A DNA stretch of 64,000 nt from the NCBI GenBank assembly GCA_008973525.1, contig WACJ01000111.1, positions 434,001 through 498,000 of the forward strand, given 5' to 3'. This document shows, piece after piece, positions 1-11,957 of the stretch. The DNA is from Stenopsyche tienmushanensis. Its lineage: Eukaryota; Arthropoda; Insecta; Trichoptera; Stenopsychidae. A program made the position numbers and the translations under genes. How positions within the stretch are numbered: the stretch's first letter is position 1; each line of letters begins with the position of its first letter. The notes beneath the pieces are model-generated. The model did not search any database, was not told the origin of the DNA, and saw nothing but the letters and a program-made list of their open reading frames with translations.

Positions 1-1738
1 TTTACGATCGAAGGCTTCCGAATTTGAATTGAGACGCGCTTATATAGATAGATGGCATTTTTAGGCATTCTATGACGAAAGTGCCACTTAATCATTCAAA
101 ACGATTCACGATCTTCAAGCAAAAAAAGTTAACACCCAATAAAAGTCAGGGTTGATTGCGAGATTGGCTGTTTTGAAAAATAACAATCATCAAAATAACA
201 ATTTTAAACATAATCCTAGAACAATCATCTTGCTTATGTATACCAAATAATATATCGCTTGATGTCAACCTTCTGAAGCGGTCAAACCACTATTTATTTT
301 TAAACATGTATTTGTCTATTTTTTCTATAATGATATTATGATCATGGTTGAATACTGAATATTTAGTAATATAAAAATGTATATTTAAAAAAAAATCAAT
401 CATAACTTTACCTCTTGTATTTGATAGCTGGTTTGTTATAAATGAAAGCTTAATAAAAAAATAGTTGAAGAAAAAGAAAAAAGCTCAAAAACTAATAAAT
501 AAAGCTCGTGGTAAAAAGAAGCCAAATGGAAATACAACATACAAAAGATACATTTCAACAAAATAAACTATCAATAAGTCAACGTCAATTTTTTATTTAA
601 TATACAAGATATTTTCTACAGGTTATATCGACGCATTTTGTAATTTTATATGATTTTAAACATGAGGAAAAATGCATACAAAATAGCAGGTAGTATGACA
701 TCTAGATGCAAAAAATAAGATATATGTTATATGATCGTGCGACACTGAAATATTGATACTATTTATAACTATATGTTTATAATGCAACATTTTCCTAGTA
801 CAAACAATTGTATTGATGATGGTTTTCGATCTCTGGTCTGGACGTATACGTTTTGATTACTCAACCGAGTTTTTGGAACAAAAAGTGTGGGCCACTCGTA
901 ACGAAGCTCAAGTTGAAGGAAATCGTTGCATGCAAGTACCACGTGTATTTTGAGCTTCCCAAATGTTTTCATGGTTGTTATTAGAGTAAAAAAATGTATT
1001 TTAAAGAATCTTCCAAAAATATTTTTTTAAAAATTATCGAAAACTTTAACCCAATGAATATATTTATACTTAAAAATAAAATAAATATAAATTTAATAAG
1101 AATTGATGTTCTTAAAAATATTGGAAAGTATCATTAGCGACATTTCTTCAACCATGTGTTACTCAAGTGGATTGTGCATATTTTTAAAAAATCTTGCCCT
1201 TTGATTTGAATAACAAGATTTAGTCGTATCAAATGATCACTTTCTCTGCATATGCAAGCTGTAAATATACCTCTATCTATGCGTTTTACATTCGACATTG
1301 ATATTTATGAAGATTCTCCATTAAAATGATAAAATATCTAATAACCATGAAGAAATATATTTTTAAAAAAGTTATAAATTCTACATCTTCTTAAGATGCC
1401 TGTTGTCAAACGTTGTATAATTGTCTTCCAAATATGGTTAAGAGCAATATTTAAATAAGAAAATTAAGTGGAAGAATTAGAAGTATTTCCATTACAGTGG
1501 AAAATCCAATCACTTCATTAAATGCTTCACTATTTATTTTTTAAGTTCCGGATAATTAAGGTAAATCTGGATAGGGACGTTCAATCAAAAATATGAATCA
1601 TTCTAATAATGATCAATTATTACGAACACCTGTACAAGGATTTAACGGTTATAACGAGCATGAACATATGTAAAATATTATCAATTGAAAATTTTAGATA
1701 TTTTTTTTAGGAAAAACATTAAATTCTTGATAAACTCA
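1..1738. other. AT-rich non-coding DNA
   Basis: No exon with good splice sites and coding character is seen on either strand. The short frame on the - strand at 769-972 has no recognisable motif. I looked here for the missing upstream exon (C-X5-C segment) of the secreted-protein gene ending at 3132 and did not find it, so that exon is probably outside the window. Confidence 0.5.
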
Positions 1739-1739
1739 A

Positions 1740-2650
1740 ACCTCTTTTTGTGCGATTTCGAAGTTATGCGTTTTTTTTTAAAGAATTTTTTATTTCGTAA
1801 AGAGTTCGAATCGAGATATTTTGGATAAAATAGGAAATGAATCATCAACAATAACAGAAATTTGGGAAAAAAATATAAATTGGGACTGTGTAAATCAAAT
1901 TGCATCTGCTATCGCTGAATTACGACCACGCCCTTTATTCGGGTTTACAAAAATACATTCTCCAAAGGAAACTCTAAAATTCCAACAAGTTACGGAGTTA
2001 CAGCTATTTTAATGACGCGGCTACTTGGTCGGTCATACCATAGTGAAATCTTTTAATGCGTTTTTCTCTACTTTTTCAACACGGTTGACATCATATCTCA
2101 AGTTTTAATTAATTAATTTACTTCAAACTGGGTACGAATCTTTTATATATAACCCTCTATTATTCCTACCAGATTTGTGTCAAAATTTATTTTTTAAATA
2201 TTTAAAAAAATTAAAACTGTGACAAAAAATGGTCAAAAAATGACTTGATTGAATTTTTTTAAACATTCGCCATTTTGTACGATGACATTAACATTGGGTA
2301 TACTATTTCTTCCGAAGAAGAGAGCGATTTTGAGTCATATCGAAAATCGTAACGAAAATTATCATACAGCGATGACAATTTGTAATTAAATTAATTAGTA
2401 TTTCTATAGTGGATGTCTGGATTTTGAAATGCCAGATGTCAGACATCCTTAAAATTTTACCAATGATGTAAGACATCCTTTAAATGTTACCAAAAATGTT
2501 ATTTTTTAACTGCCTTATTGTTTTCCCGTTTTTTAATAACTTTTTTAATGCGATTTTTGATGTATTTTATATACCTGTTTCAAAGTTATGCGGTTATTTT
2601 TTTTTAGTGCGATTTTCGAAAGAAAGGTTTAAGCGTATTTGGGAAGTATT
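1740..2650 (+). mobile_element. decayed Tigger/pogo-like element remnants
   Basis: Short AT-rich blocks with the phrase 'aagttatgcg' next to 'tgcgattt' (about 1753-1770 and 2545-2630) match the non-coding parts of the better preserved element at 53750-54553. The open stretch at 1821-2012 contains the residues GNESSTI, resembling GNESLTV in the transposase fragment of that element. No terminal inverted repeats can be paired, so the boundaries are approximate. It is probably a rearranged or composite relic. Confidence 0.4.
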
Positions 2651-2957
2651 CAAATCAATGAAACTCCAACTTTATATACAAAATACCTTTGAAAATTTGA
2701 TTACATTTTAAACAACTTACATGGTTTAAATAATTAATCACTAACACATTTATCCCACTAAATATTAATTGTAACAGATTTGGGGCGAAGATTGCGTAAG
2801 CCTATACATTATTTTGGAACATAATCATTATTATGGTTTGACTTTTTGGGGCCAAATTTACAACATCGTCCTTAATTATCATGAAAGTTCTTATGTTAAA
2901 ATTGATTTGGCATTCATTTTAAAGATGTATTCTCATGCATTCACTTGTAATTTTTAG

Positions 2958-3132
2958 GGACACCACTCTTGGTACTCTGGCGGAAGTCCCATCCAAATAC
3001 CATTACGCAGCTCACATGGGACAGCTCATTTCCGATACGGACGGCATAGGATGTCACGTATTCTACACGACCTGCCCCCTACCTGGTCTACAAGTCTTGA
3101 AGATGATGAAGAAGTTGCGACTCAGGAGCTGA
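2958..3132 (+). CDS. terminal exon of a DM4/12-like secreted protein gene (partial)
   Basis: A splice acceptor (TTTTTAG, AG at 2956-2957) precedes a GC-richer open segment that ends in TGA at 3130-3132. Entered in phase 2, the exon encodes 57 residues. These include YHYAAHMGQ, then GCHVFYTTCP, a C-X6-C-P motif. In the insect DM4/12 domain family (PF07841), the second cysteine pair sits in a similar setting (Y..A...G, C, Y..CP). The gene at 23879-26737 has the same C-X6-C-P motif and the same intron phase. The upstream exons (signal peptide, first cysteine pair) are not visible between 1 and 2957 and probably lie outside the window. Another frame of the same exon also stays open to about 3150, so the frame choice rests on the motif. 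The protein's function is unknown. Confidence 0.6.
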
Positions 3133-5700
3133 GGGGCGCAGAACTGCAATAGGGATAAAAATGACATGTACATATCAAATCGACTACGCATATAAATGTA
3201 CATATGTATATAAAAGAGGGATTCGATCGAGAGAATTAAAATTTGGTGGAAGTTAAATCCTGCTAGAAGTATAATGATAGCGACCTGAATTTAGAATAAC
3301 CATTGTAAGCATTAAAATATTGACTATTTTTGTAATTTTGAGGCTATTATGGACGTTTAATTTTAATTTTGCATTAGTTTTATAATATTTTTTATTGTTG
3401 CAAAAAATCATAAATTCTGAAAAGATGTACTTTGGCTGTGAAATAACGAATAGTCGCTCGTCTAAAATTGACGCAGATCAGAACTATTAAATAATTGATT
3501 CGATGTTGTAAATTAAGATTATACTCGTATTTCAGATTTTCCATTCTTCCAAATCTACATTCCTCATAATGCTTTTTCCTCATAATAATCATTTATTTTA
3601 ATTAATAAAAGGCTGATTTTCATATCTATTGATCTTTAACCCATTTCATGCTAGGTATTTTGTCACTCGAAGGCAGGGCTATAATATGGTATGATCTGCA
3701 ACGACGATTTCTGCTAATCAGTATTGATACTATGTAAAATACATTTTTTCGAGCAACATATCTTCCCATTACTATCTACAGATCCTAAATCTTAAGTAAA
3801 AAATATATTTGAATCATCGAAAAATCATGTTTAATAGAATTTTTAAAAAAGGTTATCGTCATTATTAGTTGCATGGGTGCTTATCTCAAATTTATCCTAA
3901 TCATTTTTATATCAGAATGTAAATCTAATATAAATTCTATTTTGATCTTATTTTTTTCATAGCAAGTCGTCCTTATTCGGACACTAATTTCTAATAATCC
4001 TTGTTTGAAAATGGGGCTATCAATGCATTCTCTTTTGTAATGAATACTAACATATTTTCCATAATACTGGCATGTTATGTAATAAGCTACATTTCTTGAC
4101 ATTGTATCATTCTTCTTTAAAAGCATCCGTATATTTTTTCATAGTTATTAAACAGAATTCCGTCCATTAAGTACAGAATAAATGTAACATATATATTTTC
4201 ATCGATTTAAGTTAGAGTCTTAGCATTATTTGTAAGAACGATATATATGCAGTTTTATGTGATAAGTCATAGAGCGAAACTGGTTTGCGAATCAGCAAAC
4301 TTGTTTCGTTTGCTTTGCACGATTGTATATATTTGAAAATGCGCACACTTAAAAAATATTTTCATATCGGAATTTATTTCTCATTTCTTCTACTTCTTCT
4401 TCGTGTAATACATCTTTTCTCATCTCGACTAAACTGTTTCATTCGTCTTTACGTTTATATTATATTATTCATAGAGCGCGACGACTCGACTGAAGGCAAA
4501 TATAAAATAAATTCATTGTAAATATTTTTGATTTAATTTTCAGCAATGAAATAGCCAGATTCGAGTTGTAGTGCAAAAATTAGTTTTAAAAAAAGTTGTT
4601 TTGTAATAACTTGCAGGCCGACAAGTGCAATGCGTTGTAAATAGTATGATATTAAACCTAAAATAAATACGTTTTTTTAAATTTGAAATAATTAGTAAAT
4701 CTTTTACAAATTATTATTTTTGTTATATGTGATAAAATTATTGGTAATAAATTTGTTATGTTTTTATAGATGTGTTTTATTTATTGATTTTCTCCTCTAA
4801 ATACCTAATTGGTTATCAGATAAAAGATTTTCCAAGGGACTTAGCACCTTTTCAAGGGATCAAGGAGTACTTCTGTCAACATCTAAAACAGTTCGTCGTT
4901 TATTGCTAAAACTTTGAATTTGAATTAAAAAAATAAAATCCACTATTTTTGCAGGATCGTCTACCAATGCAGTCCTATTATATCCTATCCTAGAATAATA
5001 TAAAAGAGAAGGATCTCATGATCTGGGTAAAATACTAATATATACTGAGTAAAATAATAGTAATTGCATGGGAAACTATCTTATTTAAAGGACACCCTGA
5101 AGCGATAGTTATTTTAAGAAGGGTACAGTGACGCCTCTGAGGCGAACGCTTGTTCCTCTATCGTCTACTGTACGATCGTTACTATACCTACATGATAAAA
5201 AAAACATTATGCTTAACCCTTTTGAATGAGTTCCATCCTATTCTTTTCGGAATAACTATCGCTTTAGGGTACGCATTTCAAATGAGGAAGTTTCTCTGCC
5301 GCACCCTGTATTTTTATCACTGTTCTATACCTCCCTATACGGCATTTCGCTATAATGGCCTTTTTATTTATGGCACTTTTTTCTATTTACGACCCATAAT
5401 ATTTCGTTATACTATTAGCTAAAAACTATACTGTTAGCGACCTTCTATTAAGTTCCAGTTACATCGTTATACAGCTTTTCGTTTTCCAGCCGTAAAACGA
5501 GGTGTGGATATATGGTGAATTATTTGAAATGCTCTTGTAACTGCGTGAGCTAACAGATAGGGTAGACCTTACGAAAAATGTTGTATATCGGATATTTATT
5601 GAAAAATTGAACATGAGAAAGCTGTGCGCAAGATGTGTGCCGCGTTTGCTTGATGTTTCAATCGAGTGTTTGGCGAAAGAAGAAACTAACTAGATTTTGT
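3133..5700. other. 3' flank of the terminal exon and AT-rich non-coding DNA
   Basis: Candidate polyadenylation hexamers AATAAA occur near 4176 and 4505, so part of this stretch may be 3' UTR of the gene ending at 3132. Open frames at 3392-3592, 3881-4126, 4285-4521 and 5150-5422 have no splice support or motif and look like chance frames. Nothing else is recognised. Confidence 0.35.
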
Positions 5701-5719
5701 AGCTTAAAACTAAAAAAAA

Positions 5720-6060
5720 CTAGCTAAGATAACAGAATAAATTTGTAAGATATATAAATATATAGTTTTTATGCTTGGGGTGACATCTAGACTCATTTGC
5801 GACTTCATTTGGTCCGAGCCACCTATGCAAGTTAGCCTCTGAGGGAGCTTCCGTGATCGTACAGATCATAGAAATTCCGCAAAAAGAGTGGCAACAAGAT
5901 CTGTGTTTCCAACCGGTCAGCTTTTCGGACCGCTGACATGACGAATGGATGCCTCGCGATCGGACGCCATACTTGAACACGTCAACAGAACCATTACGAA
6001 CTCTCATTACAAAGCGATGCGTCCAAAGAAGACTGATCGGGTGGGTTTTTTATGAATTAA
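5720..6060 (-). repeat. dispersed repeat shared with 30720-30860 and 57940-58030
   Basis: Read on the - strand, this contains 'tggcgtccgatcgcgaggc' and a block with 'ccgaaaagc'. The same blocks occur on the + strand at 30773-30791 and 30808-30830, and a degraded version near 57950-58000. The 30.7 kb copy begins with TTAA followed by 'ccttttgaggag', so the family is probably a TTAA-targeting MITE. The open frames across these copies are repeat-derived. Confidence 0.6.
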
Positions 6061-7833
6061 ATTTTACAATGGATCAAAAATATTGTTGTCTTTATTTTAT
6101 TGCGGGCTTACGCCGACTGGATTGGTCCAATGTTTAAGTGATAACGAAGAAAAAAGGGATTAGACAACTCAGTATATGTTATAAAAACGGACAGTGCTAA
6201 TCAGTGTTGATTCGTGTAAAATATAATGGTCGAGTAAGATAAGAATCATGTTTTATTAATCATTTAATACCACAAAAATTGGATTTGTAGAAGGTAATTG
6301 ACTGAATAAAATCATTGCAGTATCGCAGAGCTTAAATGTTAATCCTGTCCTCGAGCATATTGAAATGATCAAAGTTCGCTAAAAATACCTCGCATGGAAT
6401 AGAAAACGTACATACATAATTTTGTATCAATTCTTGTTCAATTTCATCGATTGGTCTCTTTAATTTCAAACAATGTATTTATGACAAAAATTCAAAATAG
6501 TACTTGGTGTATTGATTCGATTTGAACAAAAACCATTGTTGTGTATGAATGACGCTAATGTTGTTTTACGTTAAGATTTACAATATTATAATATCGTGGA
6601 TGTGTGATTTTATTTGATGTGACCGAAAACGTTGATCTTTGTCTTGTAGTTCTTTGTTATAATAAATAAATCGAAGTTCGAAATGTATATAAAAGCTACC
6701 TTTCTAAAAGGGCATTCTAATAAGAGTCTTAGCCACTCACCTTGATGATGTGCCAATTTGGAATTGCATGCAACAAGCAAATGGTATGTCTGATCGCTCT
6801 AGCGCAGAAAATCGATAATAATATTCAAAGGTCGTTGTATTCTTTTAAGGCTATTATATTATTCTATAATGGATTCAAGGATTTTAGGTTGCAAATCCAC
6901 AATATGTATAACACTTCCTCGTCGGTTGCCTGATTTAATTGGCGATAAAAATTAAAGCTTTATTCCTAACAAAGAAAAATATTCCATTTATTATTGAGTA
7001 AAATATCATCAACGACACCTGTTGCTTTAGTGTAAGATTGCTTGAATCATCAAGAAAATTTTCTTGTAAAACTCCAAAAGAGTTCGTTGTACTTTATTAT
7101 TTGATCAATTTTATATTTGATAACATTTATCTGCACGTTTTTTTTCTATATTATTAAAAATAGTAATAAAGACATGTAATATCACTTGATAATAAGGAAA
7201 AAAGAAAATTTTGCGCCTATTAAATCGATTAATGCAATCTCATAAGCGCCAATGAAAATGACGGAAATTTAGTTGATCAAACGAACGAATGTCGCTCTAA
7301 AATATAATCGTTCTTCGATATTCGCATATTAATTAAGTTGTTTGTTTAGTAAATTCGTTATTAGTATTGCTTACGGTTTCTTAGTTTTCCATGGTATATA
7401 TAATATTCAATATAAATATTTACGCAATTACATAGGAAAAATATCTTGAAATAGTAATATATTCAATATCATGCAAATCAAACAATAAACGTCATCAGTT
7501 ATAAATTTGTATGATGAATTAAAGATACAAACAATGCAAATAATCCACGCAATAAGTACAATACATACAATAATATACGTGATTGTATGCAAAACTCTAA
7601 GTATATATGTATGCATATTTTCAAATCAGCTAATTGCCAATAAAAAGTCTTTCAATTTGGAACTGCAAATGGCCATAAGAAAGTGAGAATACACTCAGGT
7701 CATAGTTGTTGAACTGAAATTGTTAAATTCTCAAGAAAAATATACGATAGACTTACATGTCATTTTTAAAATTATATATCCAAAATAAAATTATATGTTT
7801 AAGTCCCAAACTATATCAATTGGAGAAATAATA
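6060..7833. other. AT-rich non-coding DNA
   Basis: I see no coding exon, tRNA or clear transposon terminus here. Short frames at 6742-6933 and 7428-7616 lack motifs. Confidence 0.4.
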
Positions 7834-7837
7834 TTAA

Positions 7838-8207
7838 CCCTTTGAGTAGTGAACTAATTTAAAATAATCGTAAACATAGATGCTATATTTGCTTGTCTGT
7901 CACTTATCGTCGTACAAATCCATTTATCTGTCAGAACCGTCGTAGCGTATATGAAGCTTGTATTTAAATAAATAAACACTGATAGCACACAATATTTCTT
8001 CAAGTAAATTTAAACAATACACTTGAAATCATTATATCATTCACATATCATTATTAGTCGAAAAATTGGGTTAACGATCTGTACAATCGAACGATGTACG
8101 CAGGAGACTCTCTCCGTCTCTGTCGGTCTCCAAGCTTAACGTGTAAGAATGCTCATTCTGAATCACTGGAATTCGGACACAACATTGTGTCTTACCTCTT
8201 TTAGGGT
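7838..8207 (+). mobile_element. piggyBac-type MITE (TTAA family A), full-length copy
   Basis: A 370-bp element flanked on both sides by TTAA (7834-7837 and 8208-8211). It begins CCCTTTGAGTAGTGAAC and ends CTCTTTTAGGG, so the ends are short inverted repeats starting CCCT, as expected for piggyBac-type elements. Related copies lie near 10205, 42163, 46501, 48865, 50860 and 60370. There is no coding capacity, so it would depend on a transposase from elsewhere. Confidence 0.75.
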
Positions 8208-8763
8208 TTAATTGGAAAAATTAGTCCAATATTTTAATCTAATTTGATTTATCTTCTGAAATGTACTTCTTTTTAAATTATTTTTTTTACCCAAACTGTT
8301 GGAATTGTCAAGGTCATTAGTAAGATAAACGATTAAAGTATATTTGTATCGAGACTCCACAGTGATTGTTATGAAATATTTCTGATCATCTGCTTTTATA
8401 ATGTCAAAAATAAATAATTTATATATTTTACCTGCTACTAATGTGTATGTTGTCATCAGCCATTGCAATGCCTTCCTGATTGTAGCTAACATTACCGAAA
8501 CATTTAGGATGAATTTTAAATATATATATATATCTAAGAAAGTGGATTTTAAGCGCTTCTTTGTGTATATAATACAATAAATGAGACTATGAATTGTATA
8601 AATGTTGAAAATTATTTTAGGTCGGCTATACCAATCTTAAGCAAAATAATTTAGAGCTAGTTGCAATGATTCGTAATACAACGATCATATAAAATATTAA
8701 GATCTAATCTTAAACAATGCAGATAACTTTGAATATCTGATGAATTGTTGCTATATATTTCAG
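8208..8763. other. AT-rich intergenic DNA
   Basis: Contains a short AT dinucleotide run near 8520-8532. No gene is recognised. Confidence 0.4.
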
Positions 8764-8886
8764 AGCAGATCGCCACGCGGGGTCCCGCTTCTGCTCACCC
8801 AGATGATGCTGACGTGTCACCCACGTATTCGACTGATTAGGTATGGATTATCCCGTGATGAACAACGCCCATCGACTATTATACAG
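8764..8886 (+). CDS. candidate orphan exon of unknown gene
   Basis: This GC-richer segment has a strong acceptor (ATATATTTCAG, ending 8763) and a strong donor (ACAG|GTATGT, GT at 8887-8888). In frame from 8764 it is open through all 41 codons, beginning SRSPRGVPLL. An alternative reading starting after the second AG (8766) encodes a short tail ending DVSPTYSTD and stops at TAG 8838-8840, with AATAAA at 8917-8922. That would make it a terminal exon with a short 3' UTR. I cannot tell which reading is used. It contains no cysteine pair and I do not recognise a family. No partner exon was found nearby, so it may belong to an interrupted or longer gene on this strand. Confidence 0.4.
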
Positions 8887-8916
8887 GTATGTTACACACC
8901 ACCTGCTTTTACGTGC

Positions 8917-8922
8917 AATAAA
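8917..8922 (+). terminator. possible polyadenylation signal AATAAA
   Basis: A canonical hexamer 77 bases after the TAG at 8838-8840. It is meaningful only if the preceding segment is a terminal exon. Confidence 0.25.
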
Positions 8923-10200
8923 TTCAACTAGAATAAAGTGCAAAACGAAAGCAAACTGTCGATATTATTATTCCGGAAAACTATTTTTAAAATATTTTCT
9001 TCGCTCATTAATTTTTTTTTCCTGAAACGTACGTTGATTCGCAAGCAATTTTGCCATAATAAAATAAGGTCAAGGGTCGAAAATGTCTATCGTGTTCACA
9101 TAATATTATAAATTTACATGTTTTATAACCGCAGATTTAATATTTGTACGTCAATTCAAATGCAAAAATATATTTTCAGAGCAAATTATCCTTAAGTTTT
9201 CAAAATACCCATATAATTCTCGCCACATTCAGCTACATATTTTGACCGATTCATTTATATTTGCCATATGACGGCGAAATATGCAAGCATAGAAAGTAAA
9301 ATTTTACTCGAACATCACGTTTTTCGATGTTGAACGTAATTGGAATTTTCAGTCATTATTCGTTATGCAATGCCGTTTGAATTTAATTACAGCTATGCGA
9401 TTATCTTCGCTGCAATTAGTTCGAACTACAAATTGTTCACATTCTCTAGACAAAAAACATTTTTAAGGGCAAAGTATTTAAATAACGTTTCGAGATACGG
9501 CGGTGCACTTGTGAGTCAATATTGGCCTTCGAATATCCGGTCCGGTCAAATTATCTGATCGTGCGTTTTGTAACATCGACTATTGTTAATGCAGTGGTGT
9601 TCTTATGCACCGAAGAGTAACAAATTCCACATAATCGAAGAAAACTGCATACGTTCACGGAAGTAGCTTTCTTGTTGTTACTGGAAAGAAGAGACTATGA
9701 CAATCGACATTGACAATCACGATTTAAATGTAGGCCTTCTCGGTTGGGCTAAAAACACAATAGTTTACTCGCAGAATGCTTATTGTTAGTGCTTCAATTG
9801 TTGTCTACAATCAATTAATATAATTTGTCTTTTCGTGAAGGTCTATCTGTATCCTGACTTACAGGTATTACAACATTGCTAGGAATTAAAATTCCAGTGG
9901 CTCTTCGTTATGACTATGAAATAATATTTAAATTATAATAAAATAAAGCCATATAAGTAAAATATTCTAAAGTTAAATCATTGTTATGGTATTTGAATGA
10001 GCCTCCTGTGACAGCAGCGATTGGATTTTTTATACATTTTATTGGATGTCATTGTTGATATTTTACTTCATTACACCCCACAATATCTGATAAATTGTCA
10101 TCTATCAGAATATTAATAAAGCATTTTAAAACTTCAATTTCTTGTAAATAAAAGTGTCAAATGAAAGTCTGTGCCTTAACCTGCATGGTAGTATGGTCGC
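8923..10200. other. AT-rich intergenic DNA
   Basis: No exon or transposon end is recognised. The frame at 9340-9558 has no motif or splice support. Confidence 0.35.
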
Positions 10201-10204
10201 GTAT

Positions 10205-10582
10205 TTGCGAGCGAATTCCAGTGATTCAGAAAGAGCATTCTTACACATTGAGCTCGGAAAGGAACAGAGACAGAGAGAGTATCTTGCAGGTTGATTCTGA
10301 ATGGGAGACAAAGACGGAGAAAATATCTTGCGTACATCGTACGATTGTATAGATAATTAACCCAAATTTATCGACTAATAATTTCAAGTATATTATTTAT
10401 GTTTACTTGAAAAATGACCAAATATTGTGTGCTATCGACAGTGTTTATTTATTTATGTACAAGCTTTATACACGCTGCGCCGGTCCTGACAGATAATTGG
10501 ATTTGTATGACGATAAGTGGCGGACAAGCAAATATATCATCTAAGATTTTGATGATTTTAAATTAGCTCACTGCCCAAATGG
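10205..10582 (-). mobile_element. piggyBac-type MITE (family A), degraded copy
   Basis: Reverse-orientation relative of the 7838-8207 element. Shared blocks include the segments around 'gcggacaagcaaatata' (10522-10538) and 'attccagtgattcag' (10216-10230). The right end meets TTAA at 10583-10586. The left end has drifted and no TTAA is evident, so the start is approximate. The frames at 10126-10352 are repeat-derived. Confidence 0.65.
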
Positions 10583-10600
10583 TTAAATCCATTCTGCAGT

Positions 10601-11090
10601 TTTATTTATTTATTTAGGTAGCATTAGGCATGTATTTGCTACCTAAGAAATGAACTTAAGAATAATTTACAAAATGACCTAGAGTACCATTAAATATTAC
10701 TGACTACTAAGTATTTTATTACACACAAGTAACATAACGTTATTAATATAAGGAAACGAAAAAAGATCAAATATTAAATCACCAATATTTTGCTTATAAT
10801 TCCTAAGTGTAGTAAAGACTATATCCACATCTTCTAATAATAAGAACGTCCAAAAGAGAGAGTTAATGTCATTATTTAAAATTTTATATAGAAAAATACT
10901 GTCCAGATATATTCGCCTAGATTTTAATTTTTGTATGTTGTGTCTTGCTGCACTTTCACTGTAATCGGCGTAATTATTGAGCCTTATTCTTGCAGTTTTG
11001 GTAGAAATTGATAGGAGCTCAAATGAATGGCATTTGATCAATTTCTTATCTTCAAATTTCATAATAGTTATTTTGTAATTTGTCATTTGT
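10601..11090 (-). mobile_element. jockey/CR1-like LINE, 3' remnant of the reverse transcriptase ORF
   Basis: The - strand frame at 10697-11086 (129 codons) contains SRRIYLDSIFLYKILNN followed by DINS. This resembles the extreme C-terminal region of jockey/CR1-clade LINE ORF2 proteins, after the reverse transcriptase domain (typically R..Y..L.FLYKI.N..ID). Downstream on the - strand the sequence runs into a short AAATAAATAAATAAA tail (plus-strand 10601-10617), a common LINE 3' end. The rest of the element is missing, as is usual for 5'-truncated LINEs. It is dead. Confidence 0.6.
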
Positions 11091-11688
11091 ATATTTAAAA
11101 ATTCTGGATACTTCTATTTAAAGACTGAATTTAGATACGTTTTTGCAAAATAAGCTTACTATTTATACGATAAATGATGCTGATATAATATCCGTAATTT
11201 TGTATAATTCTTACTAATAAATAAATAATAAAGCTCATTATTGGCGCCGAGATCAACATCGGTATTTCTAATGACCCTCCCGGTGTGATATTTGCGATCG
11301 AATAAGGTGACTATCGTGCAATGTTGCAGCGACGAAGACAACGACAATGGACTTGAAAAGCCGCCCAAGGCCCCCGAATCTTCACACCACTTTCTTTATC
11401 CTTTCAGATGAATTCGAGTTTTAAGTGGTATACACAGTTATATCGCTTGGCATTTGTTTGCATCAACATCTTCATCATACATACTAAAAAATAATATAAT
11501 GTATGTCTGTCTGTTCGTTCTCATTACAATTGCGCCTCATTTGATAAATTCAAATCATATTTATTGTAGTTATATTATGCATTTTGTATGGACTTTGTGG
11601 GGGCAAATGGAATTAAATGTGGTCAATCGGCGTGACAAGATTAGGCGAATTACATCAGGTATATTACGTCGATCACGAGCCGCCACTG
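11090..11688. other. intergenic DNA upstream of the 219-residue gene
   Basis: Holds the string TGGCGCCGAGATCAAC near 11244-11259, which looks like a retroelement primer binding site. No LTR could be paired with it. No convincing exon is seen. Confidence 0.3.
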
Positions 11689-11724
11689 TAATATAGGAGT
11701 ACTTAACCAAAACCGCTGTTCAGT
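11689..11724 (+). promoter_or_regulatory. possible core promoter of the 219-residue secreted protein gene
   Basis: TAATATAG at 11689-11696 lies about 30 bases before TTCAGTTTTT, an arthropod-type initiator (TCAGT at 11720-11724). Transcription from here would give a 5' UTR of about 240 bases before the ATG at 11958. The spacing fits a TATA plus initiator promoter, but such motifs are common in AT-rich DNA. Confidence 0.3.
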
Positions 11725-11957
11725 TTTTACTTTCACTTGATACTATACAGCTTGACTACGTGAGCTCAAACACAACGCGAATTTGTATGAGAGTGGTCCA
11801 CTGGCTCTCGCCTTCAACACTTTGACAGACAACAACAATCGAATTTCAATATAATGCAAAGTGCTATAAAATTGTAAAATTCGCAACTCGATTGTGTAGC
11901 AAATTATCGATCGTTTCCTAGTGAATTGATTTTAGTGACTTTTAGTTTTGACCAAAA

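Noticed and set aside
1681..1905. Lys/Phe-rich - strand open frame
   Set aside because: Composition follows the A/T runs; it overlaps Tigger-like remnants and has no motif.
5720..6007. 95-codon - strand frame
   Set aside because: Lies in a repeat found at two other places in the window.
11244..11259. LTR-retrotransposon primer binding site
   Set aside because: The TGGCGCC string alone is not enough. No paired LTRs or gag/pol sequence lie nearby.
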